A DNA stretch of 64,000 nucleotides. It comes from Balanoglossus misakiensis. Lineage: Eukaryota > Hemichordata. This document shows, one piece after another, positions 11,081 through 22,149 of the stretch. How positions within the stretch are numbered: the first letter of the stretch is position 1; each line of letters starts with the position of its first letter. The notes under the pieces are model-generated. The model searched no databases. It saw only the letters and a program-made list of their open reading frames with translations, and was not told the DNA's origin. The DNA lies in contig CM082593.2 in the NCBI GenBank assembly GCA_040954595.2, forward strand, positions 11,346,001 to 11,410,000, given 5' to 3'. The position numbers and the translations under genes are program-made.

Positions 11081-12000
11081 CTAGAATATTAGAACGCGCT
11101 CAAAAATAAAAATGCGACCTGTAAGCGAGTGCCGCGTTTCAATTGGCACTGACGATAAACACCGCCACTCGGAGATAAAATCAACGTTTTTTTTTTATAA
11201 TGCAAGTGAACGCATGGAGGCGGCCATATTGAATTTAGGTTACATCCCAAGACATTCCGACTGGGCTTCAGGTGGATTCGGGAAAGGTCTCTAAAACATA
11301 ATTGGTCATCCAATTTTGTATACTAAATTTCTAAAAATGTAGGACATGGGAGGTTAACATACCCACAAGGACTACAGGGCCCAGGCGTTTCGGGGTGCGA
11401 TTGTTACGTACCTTAGCTCCATCATCTGCAACCATGCAGCCAAGGCGTGGCAGTGAAATTGTGCCTCATTGAGGATACAGTCTAGATCCGGAATTCAGCC
11501 AACGGCAAACTGTTTAGCGTGCCTTGTATGCAGCAGGATGGCAACGTTCTGGAACTTAAATTCTGGAAAGAAAATCCGAAATAGCTGAACAGATAACAGA
11601 AGAGAGAATACATACAGCTCCGCAACTTTTCCACTGGAAGATATAATACCATTTGCCTCTATGATAGAGCAAAGGTATGTTATAATCGCACCCCGAAACT
11701 TATGGGCCTTTTTTTTGCCGTAGTCATTTCGGGTATCTTAACCTCCCATCTTCTACATTTTTAGAAATTTACTCTACAAAATTGAATGACCCATTACATT
11801 TTAAACACCTTTCCCGAATTCAACCGAAGCCTAATCGGAAGGTCTTCGGATGTAATCCAATATGGCAGCCTCCATGCGATCACGTACATTGAAAATCCAT
11901 TGATTTCATCGCCGATTACCGATGTTTATCGTCAATACCGATTCAAACGCGGCACTCGTTTACAAGTCGCATTTATTTTTGATCGCGTTCCAATATTTTA
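11081..12000. repeat. Imperfect inverted repeat 1 of the RPA-like cluster (arms ~330 bp)
   Basis: The left arm 11081-11414 is the reverse complement, with substitutions and small indels, of 11671-12000. Shared blocks include TCGCACCCCGAAAC, ACATTTTTAGAAATTTA, CCTTTCCCGAAT and AACGCGGCACTCG. The arms are the intron that follows exon 1 of the RPA-like gene. The ~256-bp spacer is the decayed exon 1 in plus orientation. The left arm ends exactly where its own exon 1 should start, so a minus-strand copy has been joined head-on to a plus-strand copy with loss of sequence. Confidence 0.85.
11428..11674 (+). pseudogene. RPA-like OB-fold gene, exon 1, decayed plus-strand copy
   Basis: About 90% identical to exon 1 of the better copy at 14677-14946, from CCAAGGCGTGGCA to the donor (AAAG before GTATGT at 11675). 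It carries several disabling changes: an extra base in the CTCATGGAGG region (here CTCATTGAGG), the Trp codon of NPKWLN changed to TAG, and a further disruption in the following CTGAACAGATAACAGAAG. Transcription may persist but no full OB fold can be made. Its downstream intron leads to an intact exon 2 at 12104. Confidence 0.8.
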
Positions 12001-12103
12001 AACAAACTAGATTACTGATAAAAATGCTCAAAATTTTTCCTCCAAATGCCACCTTTACGGATTCAGTCACACAACTTACAGACTACGCCAAACTTTTTTC
12101 CAG

Positions 12104-12244
12104 ATCATACCTTGCGGGCGAAAAGCGATGGATATACCTGAAAAATTGGTAACAGAATTTTATCATCCGCCACAAATAATGATATCAGAAGTCGAGATAT
12201 CTCCACAGAAGAAGAGGGTGTGCGTTGTAGGAAAAGTCCATGAT
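12104..12244 (+). pseudogene. RPA-like OB-fold gene, exon 2 (intact exon in a broken copy)
   Basis: A 141-nt exon of 47 codons, phase 0 at both ends. The acceptor is pyrimidine-rich AACTTTTTTCCAG and the donor is GTGAGT at 12245. The reading begins IIPCGRKAMDIPEKLV and ends EISPQKKRVCVVGKVHD, which supplies the first strands (KKRVCVVGKV) of the OB fold completed by exon 3 (TITDGT...LWGEK). Phases agree with exon 1 (ends after LYDRAK, phase 0) and exon 3 (phase 0). In the better copy this exon has been deleted between 14946 and 15362. Alternative: an unrelated exon; the matching phase and fold argue against that. Confidence 0.55.
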
Positions 12245-12271
12245 GTGAGTACTGTCAAATGTTGCACAAAT

Positions 12272-14682
12272 AGCCGTTAAACCTGAAATATAGATTGAAA
12301 GTGGATATTGTTTTACACAATTTTTGAACATTGAAGTAAAGTATTAGAATGATGGAATCCGATAAAAAAAGTGAGTTGGTAATTTCGGCATCCGACTTCG
12401 TTATTAAAAATGGAAAGGTTTGCGATTCGGTTCAAGTAGTATTTGCAAGTTTGAAAGGAAATATTTCATTGAAGTACAGTGGCAACTACTGCATTATTGA
12501 GAATCTTTGAAATGTTGATGAACGGAGACTTATAATAGAATAAATGAAAACCTACCTTTAACGGTGTTAGGGTTACTACACCTGACAGACCGCTGGTCTG
12601 CGTCCGACCGATTCTGAGCTCCTAGCTCTTGTGGAGACATGCGGAGGTACAGCGGGTTAACGGTTAGGAAGTGTTGATGAAAGGAATGATTAATTACATA
12701 GGCCAATCAGGATCCTGGAGTTAGATATTCGAGTGAAATGGTGGAAAAACGGGAATGCCGATTGGTTCAATTTAACCGGAGGGAAATTGCTACATTATAT
12801 GACGTCAGTTGCGAACGATAATGCATATATTAAGCTAAGGTTGAATCCGGTTTTTCCATCAAGCACAACCATATTTCAGTCATATAAAAAACGAAGAAAA
12901 TAACACTAAAAAAATATTTCCTTTTTAAAAACTTCACTATAGCATTATTATAATGATGTACGTCGTACATAAAATGATACACGTGACATCTTCTTGTTCA
13001 GAGTTTTAAAACAGGTAGAGAATGCCCATGGGTAACCCGAAAACACACAAACCGGGTAAAAAATGAAAGTCCTGCGAAGGCCAGGAGTATACACTGAAAA
13101 ATTACAATAAATCTAGTACAAAAGTTTGTATCCTCACGAATAATTAACTCTGATTGCATAAGTTTATTTCCGTCTCATTACCTTCTGAAAGCAAATCACT
13201 CACTTGCCGGTAAAAGTTGAGTAAAATACTACATCTAAACTGCATAGCGATGGCGGCCCATAAAAATAATTGCCCAGTGTCCCACTCGCAATGCACAACT
13301 TTTTAGGCCAAGTGCTAATGATATTCGAATTTTCGAAGGTTACGCAATATACACATACATGTATAAATATTAATTTATGAACAATTTCCAGTATTCACGC
13401 TGGGATTTCTTTCTTTCTAGTTTACTCGTTATATAATGTACCAATTCCCTCCGGTAAGTTGAGCCGATTTCCATCACTTTGAGCCAATCGATATTCATGG
13501 TTTTTCAGCATTTCAGTCGACTATATTTACACCTGTTGCATGTCTTTGCAGTTTTTGACTTGACGCTTACAACCGAGTCGCACCGCACGCAGTACTATCT
13601 TGTTGTCTTCATGTTTAGTTGTTGTTTTGCGCACACTATTTGCACAAAAATATCTGCTCGTTTTGTTATCAACGATCGAGTATATGTTAGGAAGTCCGAC
13701 ATAGAGAACTTTGTTCTAAATATTCAATGCCCCACAAATGATATACTAGACTGCTCGACACACCACACCCCAGCCATACTCCATTAGTACACGCCACAAA
13801 CACCGTATTTATACAGCCTGAGGGATTTCAGCTTCGAACTTATTGCCCAATCATATTCGACTATTTCCAACCAATCCCCTTCTGACTAATTGACCAATCA
13901 CACGCTTCGAGCATAATTTCCAAAAAAGGGAAAACTAACGAATTTGCTACATCTTTCCGGTTTCATCTTCAACAGTTTCTAACATTTTTTTGGACCCCCC
14001 CCCCCCTCGATAAACACCCATACTCAAAGGGTAACTTCATTTAATTGTCAGTAAATAAAATCAATTCACAGTCTTATTACATGTACTATTTATAATATAC
14101 TCAAATTTCCACTACAAAATATCTGTATATGTGCGTTAAATTCTGAAATCTTTCCACCCAAACCTCTAGTTATGCAAATTTAAATTGCTGTCTGTTGCGT
14201 TCGCCTACGGTTTCTCATTTTCGGACATTCGAATCTAACTCCTGATTGGCCTATAAACTTATTTCTTTCATCAACACTTTCTAACCGTTAACCCGCTGTA
14301 CCTCCGCATGTCTCCACAAGAGCTAGGAGCTCAGAATCGGATGAACGAGACAAGCGGTCTCTCACGTTTAGTAACCGTAACGCCGTTAAAGGTAGGTTTT
14401 CATTGATTCTAATAAGTCTCCGTTCAACAACATTTCAAAGATTCTCCATAACCCAGTAGTTGCCACTGTGCTTCAATGAAATATTTCCTTTCAAACTTGC
14501 AAATGGTAACCGAATCTCAAATCGCAAATCTTTCCATTTTTAATAACGAAGTCGGATGCCGCAATCACCAACTCACTTTTTTATCGGACTCCATCATTCT
14601 AATACTTTACTTCAATGTTCAAAAATTGTGTAAAACAATACCCACTCTCAATCTATATTTCAGGTTTAACGGCGTTATGGCA
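12272..14682. repeat. Inverted repeat 2 of the RPA-like cluster (arms ~470 bp)
   Basis: The left arm 12272-12740 is the reverse complement of 14212-14682, roughly 85-90% identical by eye. It covers the putative 5' UTR exon (CTCCGCATGTCTCCACAAGA), its GTAGGT donor, the ~270-bp first intron and the CAG acceptor before exon 1. The ~1.47-kb spacer is unique. The arrangement is two divergent gene 5' ends facing away from a shared intergenic region. The left copy breaks off at 12272 just inside its exon 1. Confidence 0.85.
12741..14211. other. Spacer between divergent RPA-like 5' ends; possible shared promoter region
   Basis: No gene recognised. A 102-codon frame at 13479-13787 has a Cys/His/Phe-rich composition and no family resemblance. 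Several GC-containing motifs (GATGGCGGCC near 13250, TGACGTCA-like ATGACGTCAG near 12799) stand out from AT-rich flanks and could be promoter elements for the two outward-facing 5' ends. A run of 13 C lies near 13987-13999. Confidence 0.35.
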
Positions 14683-15568
14683 TCCCCGGCTCCCGGTCCC
14701 TCATCCCCAACCAGCCAAGGCGTGGCACTGAAATTGCGCCTCATGGAGGATGTCGAGATCCGGAATTCCGCCAACGGGAAACTGTTTAGCGTGCCTTGTA
14801 TGCAGCAGGATGGCAACGTTCTGGAACTTAAATTCTGGAAAGAAAATCCGAAGTGGCTGAACAGATTACAGAAGGGAGAATACGTACAGCTCCGCAACTT
14901 TTCCACTGGAAGAGATAATACCATTTGCCTCTATGATAGAGCAAAGGTACGTTATAATCGCACCCCGAAACTTATGGGCCTGACTTTTTTTTTTGCCGTA
15001 GTCATTTTGGGTATCTTAACCTCCCATCTTCTACATTTTTAGAAATTTACTCTACAAAATTGAATGACCCATTACATTTTAGAGACCTTTCCCGAATTCA
15101 ACCGAAGCCCAATGGGAAGGTCTTCGGATGTAATCCAATATTGCAGCCTCCATGCGATCACGTACATTGAAAATCCATTTATATGATACAACCATGCCTT
15201 GTCAACTCAACTCGGGTCAAAATTACTGCCATCGATTCATCATTTTGCAGTTCAAATTTTAAAAAGCAACTGACAAAAAACCACTCTTGCACTATTTCTC
15301 CACAACATTTACTACTCGTAATTATTAACATTCAATGTTTTCCATTTTATTTCCACTACAGTATGAATCAGTGACACATACATCGAATTCTACAAAGAGA
15401 CGTAAACTGACCATAACTGATGGCACAAGAGATGCTTAAGTCAACCTTTGGGGTGAGAAAACAGCGCTGCCACTGGATGTAGGTGCCACAGTTAAACTAG
15501 GCCCATTGGTTATCAACAGATATAAAACATCGTCCACATTAAATACAACAGCGACAACTGAAGTGGAG
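14290..15568 (+). pseudogene. RPA-like OB-fold gene, best copy (5' UTR exon, exon 1, exon 3; exon 2 lost)
   Basis: The putative 5' UTR exon ends at 14391 (GTAGGT donor). Exon 1 is 14664-14946, with ATG at 14677 and 90 codons ending LYDRAK before GTACGT. Exon 3 is 15362-15568 (CTACAG acceptor, GTGAGA donor). Exon 1 reads as a small OB-like domain (MEDVEIRNSANGKLFSV to EYVQLRNFST). Exon 3 is the second half of an RPA70-type OB fold (KLTITDGT, LWGEKTALPLDVGATVKLG, STLNTTATTEVE). Two lesions are seen: exon 2 (present at 12104-12244) is missing from the intron, and codon 26 of exon 3 is TAA (15437-15439), between A and VNLWGEK. RPA-like proteins bind single-stranded DNA; the family role here is inferred. 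A functional paralogue may exist elsewhere. Confidence 0.55.
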
Positions 15569-15589
15569 GTGAGACATAAAATACTGTTC

Positions 15590-17015
15590 CTGATGCTCCG
15601 TGAGAACTGTCAAGTAGCCACGGTTCTAGGCGACATAGGATGGATGTCCACGGTACGGGAGGAGGCCATGCATGTATACGGGAAGGAAAAGACCGAAGCC
15701 AACCTGCCCGTACCATCCGACGCAGCCATAAAAACCTGCACACTACCTCGGGAGTTCAATCCAGGCCGCGTACGTGGGGGATTCGTTGGCCATATCTCCC
15801 CGCAAGAGCCCACAAGAACCACCACCGCAGCTGACGACCTGGAGGAAACTTTGAGCATCTTCTGGGATCCGCAGCTGGAAAAACAGGTACTCGGTGGCGA
15901 CAAGGACCAGGCGATGGAGGTGTTGGAAGGGCCAGACCCACCCCGCACCCGTGTATCACCCCCAATAGCAGTAGCGAGAGACGGGGGAAACCAACGGCTG
16001 CTGCAGGAGCCATCACCCCCACGCCAAGAAATGCTGCCGCTGCAGTCACTGATCAACCCATTGGAGCTGGAAGCGACGTTGGAGGCAGGGGAATATCTAA
16101 TCCCCTGGGAACTTCGACGCCACCCCGGCAGCCATACTAGGTCTAGATCCCCAACCCGGTCGCCGCGACCGGAGCGTTCTCGAGAGGAAAGGCGGGACCG
16201 CCCACCTTCCCGTGAACGACCATCCTTTTCACGCTGGGGAGATGTCAGCCCCAGACGTCGATCACCGATCCGGTATCCGACGCCGGAACCACCCAAAGAA
16301 GACGAACGCCGCTGGAGGAGCGCCAGGCCGGCCCGAAGGAGCCCCCTATCCTCTGTTCCACATTACTCATCAGGCCCTTCTCCATGTCCGTTCCCGGGAG
16401 GCCGGAGGTCCACGCGCAAACTGAAGAAACACGCCTTTCAGTGCCACCTTCCAGTTATTTTTACTGAGAAGCCGGTAGTATTCCGCGAGCGGGACGCGGT
16501 GGAGGCGTTAGAGAAACTCACCTATACTGGCTGTGTGGTCCAGGAAATGAAATACCCGACCTGCTAGACTTCTATATCCGCAGGGGCGGACCTGGACGGA
16601 TCCCTACGGAATCCTTTTGTTCACCGGAGTCCATGGTGATGATGAAGCGCCTGTGCGTCTTCCAGGGGTGGGAGGTGCCGAACATGTTCCGACTGAGCTC
16701 CCCCACCACACCAGCGATTCTCATCCACTGGCGTGTCCTTAGCATACTGCTGAGGTGGGTATCCCAATCACGACAGGAAGAATTCCGGGAAATCCGACCT
16801 CACCGGAAAACATCATCAATCCGGACACAGCAACCAGAGAGGACGGGGGCGGAAGCAGTCGCACAGAATCCATCGACGCAGGGGGAGCGAGGACGCGCCA
16901 GGGGGTTTTGATGCATTTTTTATCCCCCAAGCGTGCGCGGAGGAGTGCCGAGTGGAAGACGCGCCCACCACTATAGATGACCTCACTGACTACGATGTTG
17001 GTGTCCCCCCCGCAT
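15590..17015 (+). pseudogene. GC-rich broken coding segment, possibly N-terminal part of a TatD-DNase-related (TATDN2-like) protein
   Basis: Base composition jumps from AT-rich to clearly GC-rich between about 15.6 and 17.0 kb. One frame runs 15506-16567; its plausible start is ATG at 15642. It contains acidic and Pro/Arg-rich regions, an SR-like stretch (SHTRSRSPTRSPRPERSREE) and KKHAFQCHLPVIF. At about 16555 the reading shifts to another frame with LLDFYIRRGGPGRIP and TPAILIHWRVLSILL, then shifts again near 16755 and 16900 (GFDAFFIPQAC). From memory, a HxxxxHLP segment followed by a LxHWRVL segment occurs upstream of TatD-type DNase domains in expanded marine-invertebrate families. The nuclease domain itself is absent. 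At least three frame breaks make this a pseudogene. It sits in the intron or 3' flank of the RPA-like copy. Confidence 0.4.
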
Positions 17016-18349
17016 GTTTAAAGGTTTCTATAGAAAAGCATTGTTGAGGTTCACAAAACTTTGAAGAAGCTTTGCAACCCTAACTTAGGCCAAAGATTTG
17101 AATGTTAAGGTTTCACAAACGTAGTTACAGCTGAGGTTCAACTAAGACTAGTATAAGAGGCTTCAGCACGCCAAGTCTTGTAGCAAGCTTCAACACAAAG
17201 CTTTTTGCAACATTGTTCAAAGCGTTGTCAAAGGTACTGCACAACCCTGGTGAAGTAGTGCTATATTTTCAATTAAATGGCTTAAGCCATTTGTCTCTCC
17301 AACCAGAATTGCACCAGAGTTAAATACACACAGCTTGAAATTGTAAAATGTTGCAAAATCAAACGATCACATCCTTACACCTATTATTAGAACCAGAAGT
17401 TGAGTCAAAATTTTCCTACCAAGAAATTTTCTTTCCTATTAAGTTTTTTGCTTATTGGCATTCATATGGGAGCCTAGACCTATTCCAGCTGAGTTGCCAA
17501 AATGGCAATGTTGGACAATTCTTCTAATATGCATGATCAAAAATGGCCGCCAAATACCTTCTCTAAAATAAAACTTGGCCCTTTTTTCTCAAAATTATGT
17601 GTAATATCTAAAATTTCAGGATTTGCATCCATATTGGTTATGTATTGCAAATATGGCAGTGTTTGGCAACTTTTCTATTTTGCATAATCAAAAATGGCCG
17701 CCAATCACCACTAAAAGTGAAATTTTGCCATGTTTCCCAAAATGATGCGCAATATCGTATTTTCAGGATTAGCACATTCATATGGGTACCTTTAACAATA
17801 CAACTGTGTTGCAAATTTGGCAGTGTTACCGTACTAATCATGAAGCAAGGAAGTGCAACCTCTGTATCCCAAATATATGTCTATCCCCACTGATAGGAGT
17901 CACAAAGAGCCAGCCCCTCTGCATCATCCTGTTCCTCAATCTCACGATGGGAATCCTTTTCAGAATTCCGACCTCAAAACATCCAGGGATTCACCATCAT
18001 TCACCACACCCTCGTCAGTATCCACCATGTTTAGATCCAATGCCTGAACATGTTGTCTCTTTATCTATGGATTGCGTTAAAGGCCAGTGGGAGTTTCATC
18101 TCCTTTTTTTGCAATTTTGACCATTTTTATCTGGTGCATAATGCTAGAGTACATATCATCCATACAGGATGATGCATGTACAGTGATGGGAAATGTATCA
18201 ATCCACTCCTGCACTAGATTTGCATACAGCGCCATACCTTTTAGGGCTATTTTCTTGACCCTTTTGATAGTCTGCTGGCCAAAAGTGGCTGGCCAAAGTG
18301 GCCAGCAGAGACATTCTTCCAATACCCTTCATAGTGCCAACAGACAAGG
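17016..18349. other. Repeat fragments and a coding-like remnant, no intact gene
   Basis: 17230-17400 matches the CAGCTTGAAAT...AAAATGTTGCAAAAT segment found at 20.69, 36.42 and (inverted) 42.13 kb. 17480-17830 holds two ~160-bp monomers marked by ATCAAAAATGGCCGCCAA at about 17529 and 17689, related to those at 42.7-43.5 kb. 17960-18410 holds a minus-strand coding-like remnant listed separately. Confidence 0.5.
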
Positions 18350-18410
18350 CTTGGATATACAACCTGTGTTGCTTGTAAGGCACACATCTCCAATTGGTAC
18401 ATTGGGCCAA
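17966..18410 (-). pseudogene. Unidentified minus-strand coding remnant, frameshifted
   Basis: Two overlapping minus frames look like one interrupted protein. The first (18410 downwards) reads CTNWRCVPYKQHRLYIQALS. The second (to 18077) reads IKRVKKIALKGMALYANLVQ and then DTFPITVHASSCMDDMYSSI. After a stop, a third piece (VQALDLNMVDTDEGVVNDGE) is open to about 17966. The frame change lies near 18290, at a local duplication of GGCCA-containing sequence. I do not recognise the family. The CKAH/CVPYKQ end abuts the outer end of the large inverted repeat, so it may be part of that element's lost coding region. Confidence 0.3.
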
Positions 18411-19020
18411 TTATACTGTACATGTACAGCTAGGAAAAAAATATACTTCATCATAGTTTCCATGGTCAGCAGCTTCAATAACTTGTTGCCTTTTCTTACT
18501 GAACATTTAGACTTATAAAGAAGTATAACAAGAATAAAGTTGTCCAATTAGTGTTGGCAGGGGGGTGGGGGATGTGTTCTCCCATACAAAGGTGTATAGG
18601 TATGTAGTCTTTAAGAAAAACTTGGGGTAAATGACCAGAAAAGTTGACTTATAATACAAATAGGTCGGGTTTTGGGCATTTACACGTGTTGATGTTATCG
18701 ACTGGGGCGACAGACTACCATCCGAAAAAATTTCAAGTACCCCCCCCCCCTCGGGTGCCGGCCAGTGGGATGGAGGTGATAGAAACTGTTGCAGATACAA
18801 TAGAGGCCTACAACCTGAAAACCTTCTGGCTTTAACCGAGGACTTGCCATTAAAGATACCTGTAGGCCCCTATATGCTGCTCCCACATACACTCCCAGTC
18901 CTAAACCTTGCATCTGATTTGTGGTGCAGATGAAGAATTAAGATTGGCTTGACAATTAGCACACTTAATTGCCTGTTATGAGATATAATACATACAATCA
19001 TGGGACAAGAATGGCAAAAG

Positions 19021-19440
19021 TCAAATTATCCAGCAGGTGTTTGAATTATGCAAATTAGAGCAGTTGTCTAATATTGCCATGTCAACCATGTTGAAATTGT
19101 TTTAGGTACCCATATTAATGGAAACCCTGCAAATTCGATATTACACACCATTTAAAACAAATATGGGAAATTAACATGTTAGAGAAATTTGGCGGCCATT
19201 TTGGATTATGCAAATTAGAACAGTTGTCTAATATTGCCATGTCAACCATGTTGAAATTGTTTTAGGTACCCAGGAGAGTTGAATGAAAATGCCATTTGCA
19301 ATGCAGTTGTCTTGTATTGGGTGCCCATATTAAGGCATTCTTGAAAACGAAACATTATTCATCATTTTGACGCAAACAGAAAAGGTGTTCAAATGCAAAT
19401 TAGAAGAGTTGCCCAACCCTGCCATATTTGCAATACAGTT
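19021..19440 (-). repeat. ~160-bp monomers of the inverted-repeat arm (left arm copies)
   Basis: Two monomers on the minus strand share GCAAATTAGA, TTGCCATGTCAACC, TTGAAATTGTTTTAGGTACC and GGCGGCCATTTT blocks. These are the complement of the four-unit array at 42.70-43.49 kb in the right arm. The difference in copy number (about two versus four) is a length difference between the arms. Confidence 0.75.
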
Positions 19441-19798
19441 GTAGTGACTGTCAACTCGACTACAGACAGTCTCGATGAACACAAGACATGATCCCCATTT
19501 GCAAGCTGAGTTGAAACTGACTGCTGCAGTAACTTAGCTGTGGGAATGTCTTGTGTGATTTAAAACAATGATGACCAAATTTAACACAGTTTCTCTGAGG
19601 TAACCATTTAGCTTTCGTGACTAAGTTTGTTTAAGAATCCTTTATTCTACCCAAGGAACAAATTTCCTTAGAATTTCACAGCTGAGACACAGTTTACAGA
19701 TATACAAAAAGTGCGTACTACAAACATAAGAAATTGTTTGCATTTTTTTCTGATGGCAATGCATTTGACTGTAAACAGACATTGACGTCCTTTAGTAA

Positions 19799-20623
19799 GG
19801 GACTGTTCAGTTTTGGTGGAAGGGGGGGGGGCAAAAGTTTGTGTCATTGGTTTTCAAAATCAGGCCGACACCCCCTTCAACCAGGACCAAAAAAATGATG
19901 ACCCCCCCCCCCCCTTTGACAGGACCAAAATATGATGACCCTCCTCCCACCCTGAAAACATTCGCCATCCTTATCTTATGTACACTGACTGTATGCAATA
20001 AAGGTAAAGGGTCTCCTCACACCTCAATTCTAAATTTCTTAAAGAAATTTATAATTTGAAGTGTATAATAGTATAGCGTTGCAATAAAGAAGTCTATGGA
20101 TAAATTAAAAGGACACGTCAATACAATAGTTGGTAGAATTGGTAAAACAAGAAAAGTGGAAGGGGTGGGTGTACGTAGGACAATTTTGTAAAATACAATT
20201 AATGCATTTTAATGAACTCATAGGCAAATTAACTTAATGTTGGGGAGGACAAATTTGACTTTTGCCACTCAAAGTTAACATCAGTGGGGGTGGGATGGCA
20301 AGTATTCTGCCCTGGTACACTATATGTGGCGAAGAAATAAGGGGATGGGTGTGGGAGGGGATGTCCCCCTTCCACATAAGAAAACTTTGTAAAATATGTA
20401 GCTCAAAGTTGCATTTTAATGAAGTCAAAAGCAAATTATCTCAATGTTTGAATGGACCAATTTTACTGTTGCCACTCCACTCAAAGTTAGCATCGGTGGG
20501 TACATGTATATGACCTCCCCCCTAAACGTTTGAAAAAAAGATGACTCCCTCTTTTGGATTTCAAAATTTAAGTGACCCCCTGGATTTTGCCAGCCTCCCC
20601 CCACCGTAAAACTGAATGGTCCC
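19799..20623. mobile_element. Harbinger-like MITE with TAA target duplication
   Basis: Terminal inverted repeats: GGGACTGTTCAGTTTT at 19799 and AAAACTGAATGGTCCC ending at 20623 (one internal difference). TAA flanks both sides (19796-19798 and 20624-20626). The homologous sites at about 36333 and 42225 (inverted) lack the insert and read straight through GTAGTGCTATTTTG-like sequence, which confirms insertion. A 3-bp TWA duplication and GGG-starting ends fit the PIF/Harbinger superfamily. The interior has direct ~190-bp duplications (near 20160 and 20340), C-rich runs and no transposase frame, so it is non-autonomous. Confidence 0.75.
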
Positions 20624-22149
20624 TAAGCGCTATTTTGTCAGTGAAATGGCTCCATTATTATCCCTCCAACCATAGTTGAAACGGAGTTAAATATGTACAG
20701 CTTGAAATCATAAAATGTTGCAAAATTGAACCAAGAGTTTGGTCAATGATCAAGTTCTTACAGCTATTACTAGAACCATACAGTCTCAGCGAACAAGAGA
20801 CATTGGTCCGATTTGCAAGCCGAGTTGGAACTGACTTTGCCTGCACACAGATGTGCCAATTTCAGCGAATCTTATCGTATTTAAAAATGAATATGGAGAA
20901 TTGTTATCTGTGTTCCTATTGCTAGCCTACATACATGTAGCTGTTGTCATTCTAGTGTTTTTTTTTCTGTATACCAAAATTGTCTGGACGATGAGCATGC
21001 AGAATTTTTCTGATGCTTCTTACTGGCAGAAGGACCACCAGTTGCAGATTTTCATTTCTACGGCACAAGGGAATTTTATACTTTGCGTGCAAATATAAAT
21101 CCTGTTAAATTCTATATATTCTTTATTGGGGATTCAAAAGTATAATAATAATTGATAGTGTTAGTACCTCTATTCCAAAAAAGCATGCTGTGAGTGTGCG
21201 TGTGATTGTGATCAATATCGTAGTTTCAAAATTTGCAGTGTGCCAGTTCAACACATAGCATAACAATGGTAAAGCACATGTGTGAATTTCGTGAAATTGG
21301 GGAGTGTATCTTACACGGCCATGGCTATCACATTTGCACATGATGGCTTACATTAAAATGTGTTGTCTATCACGGTTATTTAAATAACATAAAACATCTG
21401 ATATCTACAGAAACAGTACTATTATAGTGGAAAACATGACAAAAATATTCAAGTAGTATATCACTCACATTTTGTGTTATGAAGACATGGCCAAACTGTT
21501 TGGGATACTTTTATCAAATGTTATGTGATACTATATCAGCCTGTTTTGGGGATCTTGACAATGACATATATTAGACTTTTCATACACAGCATGAGGTAGA
21601 ATTTTAGAAACGATTAGGTAATAAGACTGCATATCTCATAGGAAATAATCACTTTAGAAGTATTACGATAAAAAAAATCATTTCACTCTTATTGGGAGCA
21701 TACATTTGTAAAACATACATACAGACATGAATACAGACATAGAGAGATCAAGGTGTATACAATTTTCAGTGGGGGAGGGGGTCCTCCTTAATTGCAAACT
21801 ACTATGTAATGGTAATTTCTCTTTTATAATAACAATTTTTGAGGTATACGGAAAAAATATCTAACAAAATAAACAAAACAACTAATTCAGCTATGATTTG
21901 ATTCAATTATCATTCTAAAGAAGCACATATCATTAACTCACAACTAAACTTTTAAAGTGATCAACCATGCACTTTCTGAGAATTTTTTTATGCCCCCAAA
22001 ATACAATTTTTTCATTTTCAGAACATTTATGATATATCACAGTAAAAAAATCCCCTGGAAACTGCAAAACAAAAAATTGCAAAGCAATCAAACAAAAATG
22101 GCAAAAATTGTCCACAAAAACTATATTGACACTTCCATCATAGGATTTG

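Noticed and set aside
13479-13787. A 102-codon gene between the divergent RPA-like copies
   Set aside because: No conserved motif or good start context; it lies in the presumed promoter spacer and looks like chance.
15610-16296. A 228-codon minus-strand gene opposite the GC-rich island
   Set aside because: It is the shadow of the plus-strand Pro/Arg/Ser-rich frame; GC-rich low-complexity coding sequence often leaves the opposite strand open.
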